Below are positions 1 to 8,477 of a stretch of 45,521 bases of DNA, in pieces. Made by a program: the position numbers and the translations under genes. Below the pieces are notes generated by a model that was not told where the DNA came from, did no database searches, and was given only the letters and a program-made list of their open reading frames with translations. Source of the DNA: Acetobacteraceae bacterium (GTDB lineage Bacteria > Pseudomonadota > Alphaproteobacteria > Acetobacterales > Acetobacteraceae); assembly GCA_947455205.1 (NCBI GenBank), contig CANGNF010000042.1, positions 1-45,521 on the forward strand, given 5' to 3'. Within the stretch, counting starts at the first letter, position 1. Every line of letters starts with the position of its first letter.

Positions 1-465
1 GGCATGGAACGGGTCGGCGAAGCGGCTGGCGGCCAGCACCCGCGCCAGCGCCGCCGGCGCCAGCTCCGGCACCAGCCGCCGGGCGGCGTCGAGCGCCTCG
101 GCAGCCTCGCCAGCCGGCGCCTCCGCCGCTGCGGCGGCAGGCGTGGCGGCGGCTGGCGCCACGTCGTCCTCGCCCGCCCCGGGCCGGGCCAGTGCCAGTT
201 CCACCGGGTCGCGCAGGCCGGCGGGGCTTTCCGCCAGCACCAGCCCCAGCGCCCGCCAGGCGCGGCCGAAGCGCGGCGCGCGCCAGGGGCCCTCGGCCAG
301 CAGCAGCAGCGGGCGGCCGGGGGGCGGGTTGGGGCCGCACACTGCCGCCAGCCAGGCCAGCCGCACCCCGGCCGGCGCCTGGTGCAGCGGCAGCAGCCGC
401 CACTCCGGCAGGAAGGCGGCTAGGTGCGGCACCGCGCGGGCCAGCGCCCGGGGCACGGCCAGCAT
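1..465 (-). CDS. KpsC-like capsule polysaccharide protein, N-terminal part (runs off the window)
   Basis: An open frame runs from an ATG at 465 to the window edge with no stop, so only the first 155 residues are visible and the C-terminus is missing. It begins MLAVPRALARAVPHLAAFLP, which resembles the N-terminus of KpsC/KpsS-type Kdo transferases (a segment like 'iPhLaaFLg'). These enzymes build the lipid-linked Kdo primer of group 2 capsules at the inner membrane. Residues 100-120 are an Ala-rich linker. The gene is divergent from the kps export operon and shares a 142-base gap with it, which fits a capsule role. Its codon pattern is coherent, whereas the overlapping plus-strand frames are Arg/Pro/Gln-rich and look like shadows. 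The coding call is fairly safe. The KpsC assignment rests on a short match and on neighbours. Confidence 0.5.
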   Translation of the reverse strand, partial: MLAVPRALARAVPHLAAFLPEWRLLPLHQAPAGVRLAWLAAVCGPNPPPGRPLLLLAEGPWRAPRFGRAWRALGLVLAESPAGLRDPVELALARPGAGEDDVAPAAATPAAAAAEAPAGEAAEALDAARRLVPELAPAALARVLAASRFADPFHA

Positions 466-498
466 TCGGGGGGGTGCGGCGGCGCTTGTGAAGACTGG

Positions 499-515
499 GT
501 TAAGCACCTGGCGGT
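499..515 (+). promoter_or_regulatory. JUMPstart/ops-like element (GTTAAG-N5-GGCGGT), candidate
   Basis: The leader of the kps operon contains GTTAAG at 499-504, five bases, then GGCGGT at 510-515. The enterobacterial JUMPstart element upstream of capsule operons carries the same two blocks with the same five-base spacing, followed by AG instead of the TA found here. In that system RfaH binds the ops part (GGCGGTAG) and prevents termination. The downstream half is therefore imperfect. Position and spacing are suggestive, but chance is not excluded. Confidence 0.3.
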
Positions 516-556
516 TATGCCTTGGCCGGGCCTGGGTGCCATCCGAAAGTTGCTTG

Positions 557-573
557 CCCCTCTCGGGGTTTTT
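557..573 (+). terminator. Weak terminator-like hairpin in the kps leader
   Basis: CCCC (557-560), a TCTC loop and GGGG (565-568) are followed directly by five T (569-573). The four-base-pair stem is short, so this is a weak intrinsic terminator or pause site at best. It lies between the JUMPstart-like element and the first gene of the operon, where an attenuator would be expected. Confidence 0.3.
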
Positions 574-607
574 GCTAGACCAACACGACCAGGGCTCGGG
601 ACCACGC

Positions 608-1030
608 ATGCCAACTCATTCCAGCGCGCCGCCGCCCGGCAGCCGCCACCGCCGCCGCGGGGCCGCCCGGCTTGCCGCCCTGCTGCTGGCCACCGGCCTG
701 GGTGGCTGCGCCATGCCCGCGGTGCCCAGCTTCGGCACGGCCCAGCCGGAACCCCCGGCGCCCGCCGCCGCCCCCGTTGCCGCCCGCCCAGCCGACCCGC
801 TGGCCAACTTCGTCGCCGGCGCCACGCCGGGCGCCACGGCCGAGGTCGCCGGCTTCGGCACCGTGCGGCTGGCCCGCGCCTACACCGCAGCCAGCGGCCG
901 CGACTGCCGGGAGGCCGTGGTCGGCCGCGGCGTGGATGAACGCGCCCTGGTCTATTGCCGTGGCCCGCAGGGCTGGGCCGCCGCCCGCCCGCTGCTGCGC
1001 AGCGGCACCATGGGCGCGGCCCGGCCGTGA
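608..1030 (+). CDS. Small outer-membrane lipoprotein at the head of the kps operon
   Basis: This 140-residue protein starts at an ATG preceded by GGGA. Basic residues lead into a hydrophobic stretch ending in a lipobox-like LGGC near residue 36, then a Pro/Ala-rich linker, so it is probably lipidated and exported. The C-terminal half (about residues 75-135) has one compact domain with the pattern GRDCREA ... CRGPQGW. This recalls short lipoproteins found beside polysaccharide exporters (DVU3141-like), but I cannot prove that family. Its stop codon overlaps the GTG start of kpsM, so the two are translationally coupled. A role in assembling or anchoring the capsule exporter is inferred from position only. 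Confidence 0.75.
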   Translation: MPTHSSAPPPGSRHRRRGAARLAALLLATGLGGCAMPAVPSFGTAQPEPPAPAAAPVAARPADPLANFVAGATPGATAEVAGFGTVRLARAYTAASGRDCREAVVGRGVDERALVYCRGPQGWAAARPLLRSGTMGAARP

Positions 1031-1824
1031 GCGACGCGGTCGCCGGGCCGGTGGACTGGGTGCGCACGCTGCGCATCCAATTCCGCGTGCTCGGCGCCCT
1101 GATCCTGCGCGAGATGTCGACCCGGTTCGGCCGGGAAAACCTGGGCTACCTGTGGCTCTTCGCCGAGCCGCTGATGCTGGGCACCGCGATCGGCGCGCTG
1201 CACCACGCCACCGGCCACTTCCTGCCCGGCGGGCTGCACGTGGTGTTCTTCTGGGTCACCGGCTACGTGCCGTTCTACATGTTCCGCTCGGTGGTCAACC
1301 GGGCGCCCACCGCCGTGGTGGCCAACCAGTCGCTGCTGTACCACCGGCGCATCACGCTGCTGGACATCCTGCTGTCCCGCAACCTGCTGGAAGGCGGCGC
1401 GGTGATGGGCACGCTGGCGATCTTCCTGGCCGCCTTCGGCATGTGGCTGGACATCTGGCCGAAGCAGCCGGCGCTGGTGGTGCTGGGCATGATGGGCATG
1501 CTGGCGGTGAGCAACGGGCTGGCGCTGATGCTGGCCGCCGGGGCGATCTACACCGACCTGGTGGACCGCGTGGTGCACCTGATCACCTACATCACCATGC
1601 CCTTCACCGGCGCCTTCTTCATGGTGTTCTGGCTGCCGACGGACATGCAGCGCCAGGCGCTGTGGATCCCCACCGTCCACTGCTTCGAGATCATCCGCCG
1701 CGGCCTGTTCGGCACCGAGGTGCCGACCACCTTCGATGTCGGCTACACCGTCACCTGGGCCATCGGGCTGAACCTGGTCGGGCTGCTGATGCTGCGCGTC
1801 GCCCGCCGCCGGCTGGTGGTCTAG
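1027..1824 (+). CDS. kpsM: Capsule polysaccharide ABC transporter permease KpsM
   Basis: This is the membrane subunit of an ABC-2 type exporter that moves lipid-linked capsule polysaccharide across the inner membrane. The protein has 265 residues from the GTG at 1027, which overlaps the previous stop (GTGA); the usual family length is about 260. Near residues 22-45 it carries the family signature REMSTRFGRENLGYLWLF, followed by about six hydrophobic segments, with aromatic-rich cytoplasmic ends typical of KpsM/RkpT. The next gene, kpsT, starts four bases after its stop. An upstream in-frame ATG at 955 would add an Arg/Pro-rich stretch lying inside the lipoprotein gene and is rejected. Confidence 0.9.
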   Translation: MSDAVAGPVDWVRTLRIQFRVLGALILREMSTRFGRENLGYLWLFAEPLMLGTAIGALHHATGHFLPGGLHVVFFWVTGYVPFYMFRSVVNRAPTAVVANQSLLYHRRITLLDILLSRNLLEGGAVMGTLAIFLAAFGMWLDIWPKQPALVVLGMMGMLAVSNGLALMLAAGAIYTDLVDRVVHLITYITMPFTGAFFMVFWLPTDMQRQALWIPTVHCFEIIRRGLFGTEVPTTFDVGYTVTWAIGLNLVGLLMLRVARRRLVV

Positions 1825-1828
1825 CCCG

Positions 1829-2479
1829 ATGATCAGGCTGGAGAATGTCCACAAGAGCTACAAGCTGCACGGCGGCAGCAGCAAGGCGGTGCTGCGCGGG
1901 GTCTCCGCCATCTTCGGCAAGGGCGAGGCGGTCGGCATTCTCGGCCGCAACGGCGCCGGCAAGTCCACCCTGCTGCGGCTGATCTCCGGCGTGGAATTCC
2001 CCGAGGCCGGGCATATCCAGCGGCAGATGACCATCTCCTGGCCGCTCGGCCATGCCGCGGCCATGCACTACTCCATCTCGGGCGCCGACAACGCCCGCTT
2101 CATCGCCCGCATCTACGAAAAGCCGATCGCCGAAACGGTCGAATTCGTGGAAGATTTCGCCGAATTGGGCCAATACTACCGGCAACCGGTACGCACCTAT
2201 TCCTCCGGCATGATGACAAGGCTCAGTCTGGCCCTGTCCCTGGCGGTGGATTTCGAGTGCTACCTGCTGGACGAGGTTGTCGCCGCCGGCGACAGCCGCT
2301 TCGCCGAACGCTGCCGGGCCGCGCTGCTCGACCGGCGCGCGCGGAGCACGATGCTGATGGTTTCCCACCAGCCGGAAACGGTGCGTGCGTTCTGCACCTC
2401 CGGGGCCGTGCTGAAGGATGGCAGGCTGACGCGATATGAAGATCTGGACCAGGCAATCGCCGCATACCACGCCGCCTGA
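1829..2479 (+). CDS. kpsT: Capsule polysaccharide ABC transporter ATPase KpsT
   Basis: This is the ATP-binding subunit that powers capsule export with KpsM. The 216-residue length is normal for the family. The Walker A motif GRNGAGKST is at residues 39-47, the family's signature YSSGM is at about 128-132, and Walker B with the catalytic Glu is CYLLDEV at about 146-152. The switch His is in SHQPE. A conserved segment after Walker A (SGVEFPEAGHI) is typical of KpsT/WzT-type exporters. It lacks the C-terminal carbohydrate-binding extension of Wzt, which supports the group 2 capsule type. Its 3' end overlaps kpsE by 44 bases. Confidence 0.93.
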   Translation: MIRLENVHKSYKLHGGSSKAVLRGVSAIFGKGEAVGILGRNGAGKSTLLRLISGVEFPEAGHIQRQMTISWPLGHAAAMHYSISGADNARFIARIYEKPIAETVEFVEDFAELGQYYRQPVRTYSSGMMTRLSLALSLAVDFECYLLDEVVAAGDSRFAERCRAALLDRRARSTMLMVSHQPETVRAFCTSGAVLKDGRLTRYEDLDQAIAAYHAA

Positions 2480-3653
2480 GGCGCCACCCCTCGGCACCTC
2501 GGGCTATGCTGGCTGGTCGGGCCCGGCCTCGGCCAAGCCGCCGGGGCGGCTGGCCCAGGCGTGGCGGCTGGCCAAGCGGCACAGCTTCATCAGCACGGTC
2601 TGCCTGCCGACGCTGCTGGCCGGGCTGTACCTGTTCCTGGTCGCGGCGCCGCAATTCACCTCCGAGGCGCGCTTCCTGGTGCGCGGCCGGCAGCAATCCT
2701 CGGGCATGCCCGGCGGCGTCGGCGAGATGATGAGCCAGGCCGGCTTCAAGGCGGGGTCGGAGGATGCCATGGGCATCCGCGACTACCTGCGCAGCCACGA
2801 CGCGGTGGGCGCGCTGCGGTCCCGGCTGGACCTGGTGTCGATCTTCCGCCGGCCGGAAGCCGACCTGGTGGCGCGGCTGTGGTGGCCGCAGCCGCAGGCC
2901 GAACGCCTGCTGACCTACTACAACGGCATGGTGACGCCGGAATACGACACCTCCTCGGGCATCACCACGCTGCGGGTGCGCGCCTTCCGCGCCACCGACG
3001 CGCGCGACATCACCGCCGAACTGCTGCGGCTGTCGGAGGAGCTGGTCAACAAGCTGAACCAGCGCCTGACCGCGGACAGCCTGCGCGTGGCTCGCGAGGA
3101 GGTGGAGCGCGCCGAAGGCCGGGTGAACGGCACCCAGGCCCGCATCACCGCCTTCCGCGAGCGCGAGCGCCAGCTGGACCCCGGCCGGGCCTCGGCGATG
3201 ACGGTGGAGGTGATCGGCCGGCTGGAGGGCCAGCTGATCCAGGCCCGGGCCGAGATGACCGAGGCGCAGACCTTCGCCCGCGGCGACAACCAGCGCCTGG
3301 TGCAGCTGCGCAACCGGGTGGAGGCATTGACCCGGCAGGTGCAGGACGAGCGCAACCGCCTGGCCTCCGCCGCCACCGGCGTGACCCAGCAGGTCGGCGA
3401 GTTCGAGCTGCTGTCCACCGAGCGCGAGCTGGCGCGGCTGCAGCTGGGCGCGGCCAATGTGGCGATGGAACGCGCCATGGCCGACGCGCAGCGCCAGCAG
3501 ATCTTCATCCTGCGGCTGGTCGAGCCGAACCTGGCCGAACGGCCCCTGTACCCCAAGGCGACCCAATCCGTGCTGTACCTGTTCATCTGTCTGTCGGTTG
3601 CCTATGGCATCGCCACCCTGTTGCTGGCGGGAATGCGTGAACATGCGGCTTGA
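2436..3653 (+). CDS. kpsE: Capsule export inner-membrane/periplasmic protein KpsE
   Basis: This protein links the KpsMT transporter to the outer-membrane channel KpsD (polysaccharide co-polymerase-like family). It has 405 residues: a cytoplasmic N-terminus, a first transmembrane helix at about 50-70 followed by the typical APQFTSEARFLVRG, a long periplasmic coiled coil (about 185-340, rich in Glu/Arg/Gln), and a second helix near 378-398 preceded by the family's Pro-rich LAERPLYPKA. The start at 2436 lies 44 bases inside kpsT. No other in-frame ATG, GTG or TTG occurs before the first helix, so this long overlap is probably real. It also overlaps kpsD by 11 bases. Confidence 0.9.
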   Translation: MKIWTRQSPHTTPPEAPPLGTSGYAGWSGPASAKPPGRLAQAWRLAKRHSFISTVCLPTLLAGLYLFLVAAPQFTSEARFLVRGRQQSSGMPGGVGEMMSQAGFKAGSEDAMGIRDYLRSHDAVGALRSRLDLVSIFRRPEADLVARLWWPQPQAERLLTYYNGMVTPEYDTSSGITTLRVRAFRATDARDITAELLRLSEELVNKLNQRLTADSLRVAREEVERAEGRVNGTQARITAFRERERQLDPGRASAMTVEVIGRLEGQLIQARAEMTEAQTFARGDNQRLVQLRNRVEALTRQVQDERNRLASAATGVTQQVGEFELLSTERELARLQLGAANVAMERAMADAQRQQIFILRLVEPNLAERPLYPKATQSVLYLFICLSVAYGIATLLLAGMREHAA

Positions 3654-5454
3654 GCGTGTTCTCGGCGTAGCGCTGGCGGCGCTGCTGGCGGCGCCGTTGG
3701 TGGTGCCGGCGGCGGCGCAGATGATGCCGCAGTTCAGCCAGCAGCAGCTGCAGCAGTTCACCCAGCAGGCGCAGCAGACCCAACAGGCGACGCAGGGCTT
3801 CACCGCGCCGCTGGCCAATGTGCCCGGCGCCGGCGCCCCGCGCGGCCTGCAGCCGCTGCCCTTGCTGGTCGGCTCGGACCGGGTGATCTCCCGCTTCGGG
3901 CAGGAGACGCAGAGCGAGGGCGGGCCGGTCGCGGTCGGCCCGCTGGGCGACAGCCAGCGCACCGCCGGGGCCACCGCGGTGTTCGGCGCCTCGCTGTTCA
4001 CGCGGGAAGCCACGGCGGTCTCCGACGCGCCCAACCCCAACTACATCGTGGTGCCCGGCGACCGCGTCTCGGTCCGCGTCTGGGGCGCGGTGGAGGCCGA
4101 GGCGCTCGGCATCGTGGACCCCGCGGGCAACCTGTTCCTGCCCAGCATCGGGCCGGTGCGCGTGGCCGGCATCCGCGCCGGCGACCTGCAGCGGGCGGTG
4201 GAGACCGAGGTGCGCCGCGTGTTCACCGCGCAGGTGCAGGTCTATGCCGTGCTGCTGAGCACGCAGCGGATCGGCGTCTTCGTCACCGGCTTCGTGCGTA
4301 CGCCCGGCCGCTTCGGCGGCTCGGCGGCGGACAGCGTGCTGGACTTCCTGGTGCGCGCCGGCGGCGTGGATGCCGGGCGCGGCAGCTACCGCGACATCAC
4401 CGTGCAGCGCGGCGGGCGGCCGGTGGCCACCGTGGACCTCTACGGCTTCCTGCTGAACGGCACGCTGCCGCAGGTGCGCCTGCAGGAGGGCGACACCCTG
4501 CTGGTGGGCCGCCAGCGCGCCGTGGTGGGCGCCGATGGCGCGGTGCGCAACAACTACCTGTTCGAGGTGCCCGGCCGGATCATGACCGGGCGGGAGCTGG
4601 TGGAATACGCCCGGCCGCTGCCCTCGGCGACCAATGCTATCATCAAGGGCACGCGCAACGGCCAGCCGTTCAGCCGCTACGCGTCGCTGGCCGAGATGGG
4701 CGAGATCCAGCTGAGCGACCAGGACAGCGTCAGCTTCATCACCGACACGCCGGCCCGCACGGTGCGGGTGACGGTGGAGGGCAGCCGGATCGGACCCTCC
4801 GTGCTGGTGGCGGACCGCGACATCCAGCTGTGCCAGGTGCTGGACCACGTGGCCGTGGACCCGGTGCTGGCGGATACGCGCAGCGTCTTCCTGCTCCGGC
4901 CCTCCGTCGCCGCGCAGCAGCGCCGGGCGATCGACGAGGCGCTGGACCGGCTGGAGCGGCAGTTGTTCATGGCGGTCAGCCCCTCCACCGGCGTGGCGCA
5001 GATCCGCGCCGCCGAGGCGCAGCTGATCAGCAGCTACATCCAGCGGGCCCGGCGGACCCAGCCGGAAGGCCGGCTGGTGGTGACCGACCGGCAGGGCGGC
5101 TGCGCCCCGGTGCGGCTGGAGGATGGCGACACCATCGTCATCCCCGAACGCAGCGAGACGGTGCTGGTGGCCGGCGAGGTCAATGCGCCGCGCGCCGTGG
5201 TGTGGCAGGCCAACATGCGGCTGGCGGACTACGTGCGGGCGGCCGGTGGCTTTTCGCCGCGCGGGGCTTCCAGCAGCATGATGATCCGGCGCGCCAGCGG
5301 CGAGCTGGTGCTTGAGCCGAGCGAGGCGCCGCGGCCGGGTGACGAGTTGATCGCGCTGCCGCATCTGGACAGCAAGGCCTTCCAGATCGGCAGCGACCTG
5401 ATGGGGCTGATCTTCCAGCTGGCCGTCGCCACGCGGGCCTTCAGCCTGCTGTAG
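3643..5454 (+). CDS. kpsD: Capsule polysaccharide outer-membrane export protein KpsD
   Basis: This periplasmic/outer-membrane component takes capsule polymer to the surface. From the ATG at 3643 it has 603 residues, near the family's usual 560-620. A signal peptide occupies about residues 1-26 and ends AAAQ. A Gln-rich stretch (QFSQQQLQQFTQQAQQTQQ) follows. The polysaccharide-export (Poly_export) domain begins at YIVVPGDRVSVRVWG (about 126-140). Several SLBB domains follow (for example GFVRTPGRFGG and VAGEVNAPRAVVW). There is no lipobox cysteine, which separates it from Wza. It is the last gene of the operon and is followed by a strong terminator. Confidence 0.92.
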   Translation: MRLERVLGVALAALLAAPLVVPAAAQMMPQFSQQQLQQFTQQAQQTQQATQGFTAPLANVPGAGAPRGLQPLPLLVGSDRVISRFGQETQSEGGPVAVGPLGDSQRTAGATAVFGASLFTREATAVSDAPNPNYIVVPGDRVSVRVWGAVEAEALGIVDPAGNLFLPSIGPVRVAGIRAGDLQRAVETEVRRVFTAQVQVYAVLLSTQRIGVFVTGFVRTPGRFGGSAADSVLDFLVRAGGVDAGRGSYRDITVQRGGRPVATVDLYGFLLNGTLPQVRLQEGDTLLVGRQRAVVGADGAVRNNYLFEVPGRIMTGRELVEYARPLPSATNAIIKGTRNGQPFSRYASLAEMGEIQLSDQDSVSFITDTPARTVRVTVEGSRIGPSVLVADRDIQLCQVLDHVAVDPVLADTRSVFLLRPSVAAQQRRAIDEALDRLERQLFMAVSPSTGVAQIRAAEAQLISSYIQRARRTQPEGRLVVTDRQGGCAPVRLEDGDTIVIPERSETVLVAGEVNAPRAVVWQANMRLADYVRAAGGFSPRGASSSMMIRRASGELVLEPSEAPRPGDELIALPHLDSKAFQIGSDLMGLIFQLAVATRAFSLL

Positions 5455-5479
5455 CGCCGCCTTCCCGCACGACAACCGG

Positions 5480-5512
5480 CCGGCCGGGGGCAGCCCCGGC
5501 CGGTTTTTTTTT
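5480..5512 (+). terminator. Rho-independent terminator of the kps operon
   Basis: A perfect ten-base-pair stem CCGGCCGGGG (5480-5489) / CCCCGGCCGG (5494-5503) with a four-base loop GCAG is followed by nine consecutive T (5504-5512). It starts 25 bases after the kpsD stop. Alternative registers exist because of the repeated GGCC, but all give a strong hairpin. Confidence 0.92.
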
Positions 5513-5602
5513 GTTGCCCGGCGCCTGGGCGATTTGTCCGGGCGGGCGTGTCCCGCCGGCCACACGCTTCGCGTGCCGCCATGCCGTGCCACACAACTGT
5601 TG

Positions 5603-5614
5603 ATTGTATTCAAT
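5603..5614. promoter_or_regulatory. AT-rich inverted repeat in the promoter region of the 5660 gene
   Basis: ATTG TATT CAAT forms a small inverted repeat inside an unusually AT-rich stretch (about 5590-5625) in an otherwise GC-rich region. It is the likely promoter/operator zone of the gene that starts at 5660. I cannot identify convincing -35 and -10 boxes. Confidence 0.3.
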
Positions 5615-5659
5615 ATCACATTTAAGGGAGGCGCATCACAAGACGCGGAGCGCCTTCCC

Positions 5660-8473
5660 ATGAGTGGCAGCATCTTCCTTGCCAACCAGGAAACCCAGGT
5701 GGCCGAGGCCGACACCACGGTGCTGGCCACCATTCATCGCAGCGGCTCCCTGGCCGGCGATGTGCTGATCACCTACGGCATCACCGGCGATACCGCCGTC
5801 GAGGGCGTGAACTACCTGGGCCATGGCGGCACCGTGCTGATGCCGGATGGCGCCAACGAGGTCTCGGTGCCGATCCACATCCTGGAAGACGGCGTGGCCA
5901 GGCCGACGCAGAGCTTCGTCTTCTCGGTCATCAATGCCGATGGCGCGACGCTGGTGGCACCGCGTACCGAGCGCTTCGAAATCGTGGACAGCATCGCCCC
6001 CGCCGCCGCACCGCCGGCCGAGCCGCCCTTGGCCTCCGACTTCGCCGTGGCGCAGACCCCGGTGCTGGGCGGGCTGGACCAGCCGATCCGCTTCGTCTTC
6101 TCGCCGCTGGATGGCCACCACGCCTATGTGGCGGAGAAGCCCGGCGAGATCCTGCTGGCGGACATGGCGACCGGCCAGACCACCCTGGTGGCCGACCTGC
6201 GCGACCAGGTGAACGACCACCTGGACCGCGGGCTGCTGGATATCGCGCTGGACCCGAATTTCGGCCAGAACGGCTTCATCTACGCCTTCATCATCGTCGA
6301 CCCCGCCGACAGCGCCGGGCACACCGGCGATGCCGCGCCGGATGGCGCCGGCAACCGCTATGCCCAGGTGATCCGGCTGACCGCCGATGCGGGGACCGGC
6401 TTCAGCAGCATCGTCGCCGGCAGCCAGAAGGTGATCCTGGGCGCGGCAGGGCATGTGCTGGCCGATATCAGCGGCGGTGGCGCGCTGGACTTCACCGACC
6501 CGGCCTATGCCGCCATGCCGGCGTCCGACACCGTGCTGCATGCCGGCGACCGCGTGGTCAACGGCGTGAAGCAGGACTTCATCAAGGCCGATGCCGGCAG
6601 CCATGATGGCGGGCACCTGGCCTTCGGCCCGGATGGCGCGCTGTACGTCTCCATCGGCGATGCGACGTCGTTCAACTATGCCGACCCGCGCGCGGTGGAC
6701 GTGCAGTCGCTGGACCACCTGACCGGCAAGATCCTGCGGATCGACGCCGCGACCGGGCTGGGGCTGGCGGACAACCCCTTCGCCGCCGAGGCCGGCAGCC
6801 TGGCGGACAACCAGGCCAAGGTGTTCCAGCTCGGCCTGCGCAACCCGTTCTCCATGGCCTTTGCGCCGGATGGGCGGCTGTTCATCGCCGATACCGGCTG
6901 GAACAGCTACGAGGAGATCAACACCGGCGGCCCGGGCGCGAATTTCGGCTGGCCCTTCTATGAGGGCGGCGATGGCGGGGTGAGCCTGGCGGCGCCGACC
7001 TGGCGCGACGTGCCGGCCGGCCAGGCCTTCCTGGCCCAGGTGGCGGCGGGCACCATGACGGTGACCTCGGCCTTCCGCGCATTCTCCCATGTGGATGGCG
7101 ACCCGGGCTACCAGGTGCAGGCGATCACCTCCGGCGAGGCCTTCCTCAGCGGCGGCGCCTACCCCGCGGGCCTGCAGAACAGCTTCATCTTCACCGACTT
7201 CGCGGGGGGCGAGGTCTATGCGGTGAACATCGACAACAGCGCGGACGTGAAATTCCTTTACCAGGTGGCGGGCTATGCGCCGGTGGACTTCGTGCAGGGG
7301 CCGGATGGGCAGCTGTACTACGCCGACTTGATCAACGGCGAGATCGGCCGGCTGGACATCACCCTGCCCGACTACACGCCGCAGCAGGTGGAGGTCGGCA
7401 GCGGGCGCGACACGCTGGTGCTGACCCTGGCGCAGGACGCCTTCAACGGCAGCGCCGCCTATACCGTCAGCGTGGATGGCGTGCAGGTGGGGCCGAGCCA
7501 GCTGGCGCATGCCCGGGTGCTGGACGGCGCGCATGACACGCTGACCCTGCATGGCAGCTGGGGCGCGGGCGCGCATACCGTGACCGTCAACTTCCTCAAC
7601 GACGCCTGGGGCGGCACCGCGGGCACCGACCGCAACCTGCATGTGGAGGGCATCAGCTACAACGGCGTGGCGGTGGCCGGCGGCGCGCAGGAGCTGATGA
7701 GCGCCGGGCCTTCCAGCCTGAGCTTCCTGGGCGTCGCGGCGCCGGTGCATGCCGTGCCGGCCACGACCGTGGTGGGCACCGGCACCGACAGCCTGGTACT
7801 GCAGCTGAGCCAGGATGCCTGGCAGGGCAATGCGCAGTTCAGCATCAGCGTGGATGGCGTGCAGATCGGCAGCCCGCTGACGGTCAGCGCCTGGCACGCC
7901 GATGGGCTGGACGACGCGGTGACGGTGCATGGCAACTGGGGCGCCGGGGCACACAGTGTCAGCGTGGCCTTCCTGAACGACGCGGTAGGCGTCGGCGGCG
8001 ACCGCAACCTGCATGTGGACGGGGTGAGCTACAACGGCTTGGCGCAGGCCGGTGGCAGCGCCGACCTGTGGGGCAATGGCAGCGCGGCCTTCGGCTTCAC
8101 CGACCTGGGCGCCCCGGCGCCGAAGCTGGTCAGCCTGGGTGGCGCGACGGACATGCTGGTGCTGCGGATCAGCCAGGACAGCTACCTGGGGGATGCACAA
8201 TACGTGGTGCGGCTGGACGGCGTGCAGCAGGGCGGCGTGCAGGTGGCCGGCGCCTGGCACGGCCAGGGCCAGGACGACGTGGTGACGCTGGCCGGCAATT
8301 TCGGCGCCGGGGCGCATCGGCTGGAAGTGGCCTTCCTGAACGACCGCTTCGACGGCACGGCCGAGACCGACCGCAACCTGTACGTGGACGGCGTGGGCCA
8401 TAACGGCGTGGAACTGGCCGGCAGTGTGGTGGGGCTGTACTCCGCCGGGGTGGCGGTGTTCGACTTCGTCTGA
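5660..8473 (+). CDS. Putative secreted Calx-beta / sorbosone-dehydrogenase-like / triple CBM60-like protein
   Basis: The 937-residue protein starts at an ATG preceded by GGAG nine bases upstream. Residues 1-110 look like a Calx-beta domain (TVLATIHRSGSLAGDVLITY, EGVNYLGHGGT, SVPIHILED). Residues about 130-560 form a glucose/sorbosone-dehydrogenase-type beta-propeller, with the conserved HDGGHLAFGPDGALYVSIGD near 315-335 (this family uses PQQ) and later LRNPFSMAFAPDGRLF. Three repeats follow at about 578-675, 703-800 and 822-925. Each has the form DxLVLxLSQDAxxGxAQ ... GAHxVxVxFLND ... DRNLxVxGxxYNG, resembling the calcium-dependent carbohydrate-binding CBM60 module. There is no N-terminal signal peptide. 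The C-terminus ends in the hydrophobic VAVFDFV, so type I secretion is possible. Binding to the cell's own exopolysaccharide is a guess from location. Substrate and activity are unknown. Confidence 0.8.
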   Translation: MSGSIFLANQETQVAEADTTVLATIHRSGSLAGDVLITYGITGDTAVEGVNYLGHGGTVLMPDGANEVSVPIHILEDGVARPTQSFVFSVINADGATLVAPRTERFEIVDSIAPAAAPPAEPPLASDFAVAQTPVLGGLDQPIRFVFSPLDGHHAYVAEKPGEILLADMATGQTTLVADLRDQVNDHLDRGLLDIALDPNFGQNGFIYAFIIVDPADSAGHTGDAAPDGAGNRYAQVIRLTADAGTGFSSIVAGSQKVILGAAGHVLADISGGGALDFTDPAYAAMPASDTVLHAGDRVVNGVKQDFIKADAGSHDGGHLAFGPDGALYVSIGDATSFNYADPRAVDVQSLDHLTGKILRIDAATGLGLADNPFAAEAGSLADNQAKVFQLGLRNPFSMAFAPDGRLFIADTGWNSYEEINTGGPGANFGWPFYEGGDGGVSLAAPTWRDVPAGQAFLAQVAAGTMTVTSAFRAFSHVDGDPGYQVQAITSGEAFLSGGAYPAGLQNSFIFTDFAGGEVYAVNIDNSADVKFLYQVAGYAPVDFVQGPDGQLYYADLINGEIGRLDITLPDYTPQQVEVGSGRDTLVLTLAQDAFNGSAAYTVSVDGVQVGPSQLAHARVLDGAHDTLTLHGSWGAGAHTVTVNFLNDAWGGTAGTDRNLHVEGISYNGVAVAGGAQELMSAGPSSLSFLGVAAPVHAVPATTVVGTGTDSLVLQLSQDAWQGNAQFSISVDGVQIGSPLTVSAWHADGLDDAVTVHGNWGAGAHSVSVAFLNDAVGVGGDRNLHVDGVSYNGLAQAGGSADLWGNGSAAFGFTDLGAPAPKLVSLGGATDMLVLRISQDSYLGDAQYVVRLDGVQQGGVQVAGAWHGQGQDDVVTLAGNFGAGAHRLEVAFLNDRFDGTAETDRNLYVDGVGHNGVELAGSVVGLYSAGVAVFDFV

Positions 8474-8477
8474 GCTG

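Noticed and set aside
4..607. Plus-strand frames over the first 600 bases
   Set aside because: They are Arg/Pro/Gln-rich and antisense to the coherent KpsC-like frame on the minus strand.
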